A stretch of 64,000 nt of DNA from Eurosta solidaginis. Taxonomy: Eukaryota; Arthropoda; Insecta; Diptera; Tephritidae. Location: assembly GCF_040869045.1 (NCBI RefSeq), contig NC_090323.1, forward strand, positions 158,492,426 to 158,556,425, given 5' to 3'. Positions 57,494 through 64,000 of this stretch are shown here, in pieces (position 1 is the first letter of the stretch; each line of letters opens with the position of its first letter). Position numbers and translations under genes: made by a program. The notes beneath the pieces were generated by a model. It saw only the letters and a list, made by a program, of their open reading frames with translations. It was not told the DNA's origin and did no database searches.

Positions 57494-58200
57494 TCTGCAT
57501 GACGAGGAGGAGGAAAAAGAAGAAAAACGCTGTAGAAAATGATAAAGAAGTGGAAGGTCATCTAGAAGAATGTTAATAACGAATAGGGAAAATTGAAGAA
57601 GTGAAACATAAGGCGTCGAAACGGAGGGACTGGGAAGGCCGAGAGCAAGAAGAAGAGGAAGGTAAATGGAGGGAAGTGGGACAGGAGTGTGAAGAATTTG
57701 TGAAGGGAATATTAGGAGGACAAAAAAAAGAAGGGGTCTAGAGGCGGAAAGAGTTTTTTAGCAGAAAAAGAAAAGGACAGAAGCAAACCGTGAAGCAATG
57801 AAGAAGAATAAGGGTAATGTGATGGAAAAGGTCGAAGAAGTCGAAAGGAATCTAGAAGGATGATTGTTGAACAAAAGAAAATATGGCGATTGGTAAGAAA
57901 AAGAAACGGACACAATGGTGGCAATGAGCTGGAAAAAGAGAGAGGAAGATCGGAAGAAAGGCGAAGAGAAGAAGAGCGGGAGAGAGAAAGAAAAAGTACG
58001 AAGACAAGTGTGAATAAGGGAGTAAGCTTAGAAGATAGAGAAAGGGAGAAAAAAAGGCAGCCCATGAAAAGAAAGAGGGAGAAAGGAAAATGAAAAAAGG
58101 AAGAGGGCTGGTTAAAGGGAGAGGAAGATGTAAAAAAATAGCAAGAATGAAAAAAAAGCAAGAGAGAAGATGGAAAGAGAAGGAAGATGAAGATGAGAGA
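57494..58200. repeat. Second long purine-rich tract
   Basis: About 700 bp of the plus strand is almost only A and G (GAGGAGGAGGAAAAAGAAG, GAAGAGCGGGAGAGAGAAAG). The complementary strand yields long Ser/Phe/Leu/Pro-rich frames that I treat as artefacts. It resembles the tract at 32640-33725 in composition and grain. Confidence 0.8.
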
Positions 58201-58238
58201 AAATTTTGTTTCAATCGCATAGGTAACTTTGGCATTGT

Positions 58239-58813
58239 TATACTCAGCTGAGCAGAGCTCACAGAGTATATCAATTTTGTTGGCATAACGGTACCCCGTA
58301 ACGGCATAAACTAATCGAGATAGATATAGACTTCTATAAATCAAAATGATCTGGACGAAAAAAATAAATTAATTTAGCCATGTCCGTCCGTCCGTCCGTC
58401 CGTCCGTGAACACGATAACTTGAGTAAATTTTGAGGTATGTTAATGAAATTTGGTATGTAAGTTTCTGGGCACTTATCTCAGATTGCTATTTAAAATGAA
58501 CGAAATGGGACTATAACCACGCCCACTTTTTCTATATCACGCCAACTTTATCGAATGTAATTTGGCAGTCGTTGAAGACATCATGATGAAATTTGGCAGG
58601 AACGTTACTCCTATGTGTTCTAAATAAAAATTAGTAAAATCGTATGACGAACACGCCCAGAAAAATTTTTTAAGTCAAATTTTAACAAAAATTTGAATAT
58701 CTTTACAGTATATAAGTAAATTATGTTAACATTCAACTCCAACATTTGTCTCCAAAGCTCTCAGCTGACCATGTAAAGTTCGGTTACACCCGAACCTAGC
58801 CTTCCTTGCTTGT
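58239..58813 (-). mobile_element. Abundant non-coding repeat family, copy D (internally deleted)
   Basis: Both family ends are present: TATACTCAGCTGAGCAGAGC at the left and the hairpin GTTCGGTTACACCCGAAC with CTTCCTTGCTTGT at the right. The minisatellite and most of the core are deleted, leaving about 575 bp including a (CCGT)n microsatellite at 58384-58408. It helps fix the element boundaries. Confidence 0.8.
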
Positions 58814-60300
58814 TTTTATATTAGACTTAGCCGCAGCGAAGCAGGAAGGGCTTGTTAGTACTAGTATCATTTGCTTAATCCCTGATTTCATCTGCAAGTG
58901 AATGCCCATTGTAAAAGTATGAATTTTAGGTTTAAAAACAAAACCCGAATTGGAAGCGTGGTAGAAAGGATTTCCCTGATCACTTACGCCAAATTTCTTT
59001 TCAACTCATATCGATTATAAATTCCCATAATTTTTCTTCCAACTTTTCATAAACGAGTCAGGAAATGGGTGGCACCAATTTATTAAAAATACAGCTTTGT
59101 AACGCCTTTTTGACGCCTTAATCAACATAAAAAATAAAAGGCAATCGAAATCATTAAATTTATGCTTCAATTAAGAGTGCAATGTAAAATTAAGAATTTT
59201 AAATTGTGTACTTTAAGTGGCGTTCACACTTACACAAATGCACGTGCATTCCCACAGCTATGCCAGGAACTCAAGAAAAAATACTTGGCTTTATAGAATA
59301 TACATGAACATATGTATGTATGTAACGTTAAGTAATAGTGTATCTTGAAAATAACCACTGATATTTATTGAAGCGTTAAACCGCCGTCAAATTGAGTGTG
59401 AAAAACCCCTTTTTCTATTGAACGCCAAGGGTTAATGAAATTTGTCGCATGCTCGTACGTTCTAAATATGACGGTAAACCAATATTGTTTGTGAGTTTTT
59501 TTTATGGCGGTTGGTCGTTGAGATTGCAACCACTTTGCGGTGTCGTCGAAGTGCACTTATGCGTGCGGACGGTAAGTGACAAATAATTGCACATATGTAT
59601 GTGTATGTATGTGGATGTGTCTGAATTTTAACTTATGCTAAGCGGCTTACTTGATTGCATTGCCAAAAATATAGCCAAGAAAAAGGTAGCAAATAGTTGC
59701 CAAGGGTGATGTTCGAGTGTTTTCCAAATTTAATAAATTCACAGCGGGTATTACACATCATCCTTAACGACACACACACATACACACACGCACAAATTTA
59801 TCATACGGCACACTTGTACGCTTAACAACAAAGTATTTCATCAAGCAAAGCAGCCAAGTGTTGCGGAAATCGCTAAATAACGTAAAATATTAGAACGGAA
59901 ATCAACGAAGTTAGAAAACCAAAAATTAATTAGCGTAAATATATTTGCAAAAATGTTTAATACAACATAAATGGGCGCATATAGCTTACTACATACACGC
60001 ATACATGCATACATTCACATAGCCATAAATGCGTTAATACTAAAAATTCAAAATCGTTGTTTGCATTCAGATAGGTTGTTGCTCTTGTTAACGCCAGTGT
60101 TCGAACTTCTAACAATAAAGTGGTGTATTATTATTGTGGTGAACATAATCTAGTAGACAGCAAACAAATAGAGAAGAAATTAAAGAAGATAAAAATAGTT
60201 TTCGGAAGATTTTGTCTTCAATTTTCCGGAGGACGAGGTATACCATATTAAGATATTGGGGTCGAAAACGACACGTCAATCTGTTTTGGGGATATAAATG
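58814..60300. other. Repeat-poor intronic interval
   Basis: No gene and no clear transposon ends. Short microsatellites (ATGTATGT near 59310, 59595; ACACACAC near 59770). A 63-codon minus-strand frame (59556-59365) has no known motif. TTAGCCGCAGCGAAGCAGG near 58845 is faintly like a Helitron-type end, but I do not call it. Confidence 0.4.
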
Positions 60301-60306
60301 TATAAT

Positions 60307-61378
60307 AACTTTGATTGGATAACGGTTGGTTGTACAGGTATAAAGGAATCGAGATAGATATAGACTTCCATATATCAAAATCATCAGCATCGAAAAAAAA
60401 TTTGATTGGGCCATGGCCGTCCGTCCGTTAACACGATAACTTAAGTAAATTTTGAGGTATATTGATGAAATTTGGTATGTAGGTTCCTGGGCACGCATCT
60501 CAGATCGCTATTTAAAACGAACGGTATCGGACTATAACCACGCCCACTTTTTCGATATCGAAAATTTCGAAAAATCGAAAAAGTGCGATAATTCATTACC
60601 AAAGACGGATAAAGTGATGAAACCTGGTAGGTGAGTTGACCTTATGACGCAGAATAGAAAATTAGTGAAATTTTGGACAATGGGCGTGGCACCGCCCACT
60701 CTTAAAAGAAGGTAATTTAGAAGTTTTGCAAGCTGTAATTTGGCAGTGGTTGAAGATATCATGATGAAATTTGGCAGGAACGTTACTCCTATCACTATAT
60801 GTATGCTTAATAAAAATTAGCAAACTCGGAGAACGACTACGCCCACTTTAAAAAAAAATTTTTTTAAAGTCAAATTAAAAAAAAAAAAGTTAATATCTTT
60901 ACAGTATATAAGTAAATTATGTCAGCACTCAACTCAAGTATTTATATGGTGCAACAAATACAAAAATAAAAGAAAATTTCAAAATGGGTGTGGCTCCGCC
61001 CTTTTTCATTTAATTTGTCTAAGATACTTTTAATGCCATAAGTCGAACAAAAATTTACCAATCCTTGTGAAATTTGGTAGGGGCTTAGATTCTAGGACGA
61101 TAACTGTTTTCTGTGAAAACGGGCGAAATCGGTGGAAGCCACACCCAGTTTTTATACACAGTCGACCGTCTGTCCTTCCGCTCGGCCGTTAATACGATAA
61201 CTTGAGCAAAAATCGATATATCTTTACTAAACTCAGTTCACGTAATTATCTGAACTCACTTCATGTTGGTATAAAAAATGGCCGACTATGACCACGCCCA
61301 CTTTTTCGATATCGAAAACTACGAAAAATGGAAATATGCGATAATTCTATATCAAATACGAAAAAAAGGATGAAATAT
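60307..61378 (-). mobile_element. Abundant non-coding repeat family, copy E (interrupted)
   Basis: This starts inside the family end (TTGATTGGATAACGGTTGG) with only two CCGT units at 60419-60428. It covers the whole core with its CCACGCCC boxes. It stops at 61378, where the LTR of retrotransposon 2 begins. The rest of the element, if it exists, would lie beyond that retrotransposon, outside the window. Confidence 0.8.
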
Positions 61379-62005
61379 TGTTACGAATAGTAGGAAAACT
61401 AAGGAGTGCTGCCATCTCTAAGCCGATGCTAAGCAGTGACGTGAATTCACATTCATAGATCAATCATTATCTATCTACATAAACGAAACAATAATTGCGT
61501 CTACACATATGCACCATGTACGAATACGAGCAGCGGAGAGTCAATGCACAAACACATGCATATATCTGAGATACTCTTATAAGCATGCAATGAGGAAAAC
61601 TATAAAATTGTGCAATTGTAGTTACAGCTGAGAAGTTTGAGAGCTACTGGACTAGTAGATTCTGGAAGCGCCTAGAAGATGCGAAGGTTGAAATCAAAGA
61701 GTATAAAAGGCGGCAATTGTAGAGGCGCTAGAGTTCAGTTTGATTTGAGTTGTCAAGCATTTTCGACTAAGACGCTATCTAGCGAGCAAGAGCAGTGTTA
61801 TTTTGAATAGTAGATTTTTATTTGAGCTATCAATCAGTTTGGTTATTAAGCAAGCTATTCGTTGCACAGTTTGAGTATTATTGTGAAGTACTTTAATAAA
61901 GTCCATTTTGCATTATTACAAATTGGAGTTATTTATTCAACAGTTTAGTGATTCGAACTTAGCAGAGGATTGAAAATAAGAGGATTTGCAAGTAAAATCG
62001 TTACA
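61379..62005 (+). mobile_element. 5' LTR of Ty3-type retrotransposon 2
   Basis: It starts TGTTACGAATAG and ends TCGTTACA (627 bp). TATAAAAG is at 61702-61709 and AATAAA at 61895-61900. It aligns along its length with the LTR at 44078 but has an extra stretch after the TATA box. It is inserted into copy E. Confidence 0.85.
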
Positions 62006-62007
62006 AT

Positions 62008-62023
62008 TGGTGTCAGAAGTGGG
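62008..62023 (+). other. Primer-binding site (tRNA-Leu type)
   Basis: TGGTGTCAGAAGTGGG lies two bases after the LTR and is fully complementary to the CCA-bearing 3' end of fly tRNA-Leu as I recall it. This would prime minus-strand synthesis. Confidence 0.8.
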
Positions 62024-62056
62024 ATTGTTGAATAAATTCCGGAGGACAACAAGGAC

Positions 62057-63522
62057 ATGGCAAAGTTCACTGAATTGAAGATCCAGCAACTGAAGGAGTT
62101 GGAGAGCCGTGGATTGAATACAAGCGGCGTTAAACTCGAACTTCAGCCACGGCTGCGAGAGGCAATGGAAGCAGAAGGAATTGATGTGGACGAGTATGTC
62201 TTTTACCCTGATGGGGACGAGAAAACAGCAAAAATTGAAGAGAAAAATGAAACATCACAGACAGTTACGAGCACAGACTTGAACATGATATTGGCTGCAA
62301 TAGCTGCTAAAACATCGACAGTAACATCAATGTCGTCGCAAATATCATCCCAACTAGAATCACAGGAGGTAAGCATTTCAGAAATGGCGTCGCAAGTAAC
62401 ATCACAATTGGAATCGCAGGAGACACGCATAACATCGAAGATTGAAGCACAGGAAACACAAATTTCTACACAGCTCGAAGAACAAAAGACATATATGCAT
62501 CTCAACTGGAAGAGCAGAAGACATATATGGCATCCCAACTGGAGTCGTAAGAAACACGTATAACATCTAAGATGGAAGCACAAGAGGAGCGCTTATCATT
62601 GCAGGTGGCGCAAATGTCTTCGCAGTTGTAAGCACAGGAAGCAAGGGTAACATCAAAGCTGGAAGCACAGGATACAAAAATTGTGCAGCTCGAGGACAAA
62701 ATTGATGCTGGGATGGAAGCTTTGAGAGGTCGTATACAGGAGTTGCAATTAAATCGCCCAACAGTTTCAGCGAGTAATCCAAAGGCAAAAACACCATCCT
62801 TTGACAGTTCTGTTCCTTTCCAGGTCTTTAAGCTATAATTTGAGAAGACCGCAACAGTGAACAACTGGAATACTGAAGATAAAGTTGCTGCACTCTTCGT
62901 AGCATTGAAAGGACCAGCTGCCGAAATCTTACAGACGATTCCAGAGTACGAACGGAACAGTTATGAAGCATTGATGGCTGCTGTAGAACGACGTTATGGA
63001 AGCGAGCATAGAAAACATATATTCCAAATTGAGTTGCAAAACCGCCACCAAAAAGCAAATGAGAATTTGCAGGAGTTTGCGCCAGATGTCGAATGGCTTG
63101 CACATTTGGCGAATGCCGACGCACCCGTGGAATACACCGAAAGAGTAAAAATTCAGAGCTTTATAAATGGCATACGGGACGTCGAAACGAAGCGAGCCAC
63201 ATACGCAAACCCAAAGCCAACATTTGCAGAGACGGTATCACATGCACTGACTCAGGAAACTGCCTCACTATTGAGTAAACCAGCATACAAAGCTCATCGT
63301 GTGGAAGTGGAAAGACCAGATTGGGTAGACACAATTTTGGAAGCACTGAAGGGATTACAACAGAAAAATGCCGGAGTTATTAAATGTTTCAAGTGCGGAA
63401 ACCCAGGTCATATTGCACGACATTGCAACAGCAACCCTAACAGTTCCAACAATGTGGGTGGTCGTAAACGCAGAGCTGAAGGAGATGAGCAAATCTACAA
63501 GTCCACTCAATCGTTAAACTAA
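62057..63522 (+). pseudogene. Gag of Ty3-type retrotransposon 2, disrupted
   Basis: From the ATG at 62057: a SAP-like N-terminus (FTELKIQQLKELESRG); an acidic segment; a long coiled coil of repeated 'SQLESQE..I' blocks; a capsid-like region (YERNSYEALMAAVERRYGSE); and an intact CCHC zinc knuckle, CFKCGNPGHIARHC, at about 63388-63429. A one-base loss near 62490 shifts the frame, and TAA codons interrupt it near 62549, 62629 and 62836. The segment 62857-63522 is open. Gag would assemble the particle and bind RNA, but this copy cannot make the full protein. Confidence 0.85.
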
Positions 63523-63559
63523 AGAGAGTCAGCCGCAAGGGGCGACAGCTGGCTCCCTA

Positions 63560-64000
63560 AATTGAATGCCCCATAATCTCTATCTCGCAAATTGGAAGAA
63601 GGTCAAGCAATATCACTGTCTGAGGACATGTGGATGGAAATGAACGTTTACTGACTGTAGATACGGGTACATCCCATTCCATCATTCGATCAGATTTAGT
63701 CAACAAGAAGATAAGACCATTGCTTATAGCAAGATTACGTACAACCATGGGAGATGACACCCAGGAATGTGAAGTAGCAATTGGGAACGTCACGGTACTA
63801 CACAATTTTATAGTGGCAGGTATTGTTGACGAAATCATAATTGGAGTGGACTTCTTAATCAACCAAGGCATCAAGATCGATATGCAAAGCAAGACGATGC
63901 GATATAAGAACATGGATAGGCCACTTAATTTCGGCTACGAGAGAGGCTACAGCAGTAAACGAGTGCTGGTGGAAGAGAGTCAGCAAATACCACCAAAATC
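63560..64000 (+). pseudogene. Pol start of Ty3-type retrotransposon 2 (cut by window end)
   Basis: The protease is recognisable from LLTVDTGTSHSIIRSDLV (about 63650-63703), where DTGA is DTGT. The following region (IIGVDFLINQGIKIDMQSKT) is missing from copy 1. A stop precedes the protease near 63620. The reading continues to the window end, and RT, integrase and 3' LTR would lie beyond 64000. Confidence 0.8.

Larger units (their letters stand above)
9233..64000 (-). other. Presumed giant bab intron (at least part)
   Basis: The splice acceptor CTTTGCAG at 9240-9233 is the left-most evidence that more bab exons lie upstream. On the minus strand no BTB-domain sequence or other bab-like exon is recognisable from here to the window end. 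The simplest reading is one intron, or an intron broken by small unrecognised exons, of more than 54 kb. In Drosophila the bab genes also have long introns and intergenic enhancers. Other annotations below fall inside this interval. Confidence 0.55.

Noticed and set aside
57712..58344. 210- and 151-codon minus-strand frames rich in Ser, Phe and Leu
   Set aside because: They are the complement of a purine-only tract, where stop codons on that strand are scarce by composition.
9233..64000. Search for the bab BTB domain exon inside the window
   Set aside because: No minus-strand sequence resembling the BTB consensus of this family was seen, so I do not place that exon here. A profile search would be decisive.

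Overview
This is a window of nuclear DNA from an animal, almost certainly a higher (brachyceran) fly. The only host gene I can support is the 3' part of a bric-a-brac (bab) transcription factor gene on the minus strand. Its Pipsqueak helix-turn-helix plus AT-hook block, its Gln/His-rich tail and its short GT-AG introns all look dipteran. The repeat content (Penelope, R1-like LINE, Ty3-type LTR elements, Harbinger, hAT, tRNA-derived SINEs, and a very abundant non-coding family with GTTCGG...CCGAAC hairpin ends) makes me think of a tephritid fruit fly. That placement is recollection and inference, not proof.

Layout. Positions 1-7459 lie downstream of the bab stop codon. They hold LTR debris, one copy of the abundant repeat family (copy A), AT-rich simple sequence, a degenerate AAACCGAA array split by a SINE, and a decayed LINE-like stretch. 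Three bab exons occupy 7460-8575, 8644-9068 and 9172-9232 and encode 533 residues in frame. No BTB-domain exon is visible further upstream, so 9233-64000 is best read as (part of) one intron longer than 54 kb.

That presumed intron is a mosaic of transposable elements and tandem repeats. In order: ATGATCCCGAAA-type minisatellite; an old AT-rich array broken by a fold-back element, a SINE and a solo LTR; repeat copy B; a Transib-like element with perfect CACAGTG ends; a Helitron-like end; a satellite interrupted by a Harbinger element with a TAA target duplication; a second ATGATCCCGAAA field; two Penelope 3' ends head to head; a dead hAT transposase; a second Helitron-like element and a long purine tract; the 5' half of an R1-like LINE; copy C, which contains a 4.7-kb minisatellite with 1.4-kb higher-order units; a truncated Ty3-type retrotransposon; the 3' half of an R1-like LINE; several SINEs; a MITE; another purine tract; copies D and E; and a second Ty3-type retrotransposon that runs off the window.

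How it fits together. bab encodes a nuclear DNA-binding regulator, and its introns would be expected to carry enhancers. Most of the sequence upstream of the exons is instead repeat-derived, with a few repeat-poor islands (about 13.3-15.1, 20.7-22.0, 50.2-52.0, 54.3-54.9 and 58.8-60.3 kb) that are the best places to look for regulatory DNA. All transposon reading frames I found are broken. I found no tRNA or rRNA genes, no CRISPR array and no bacterial features.
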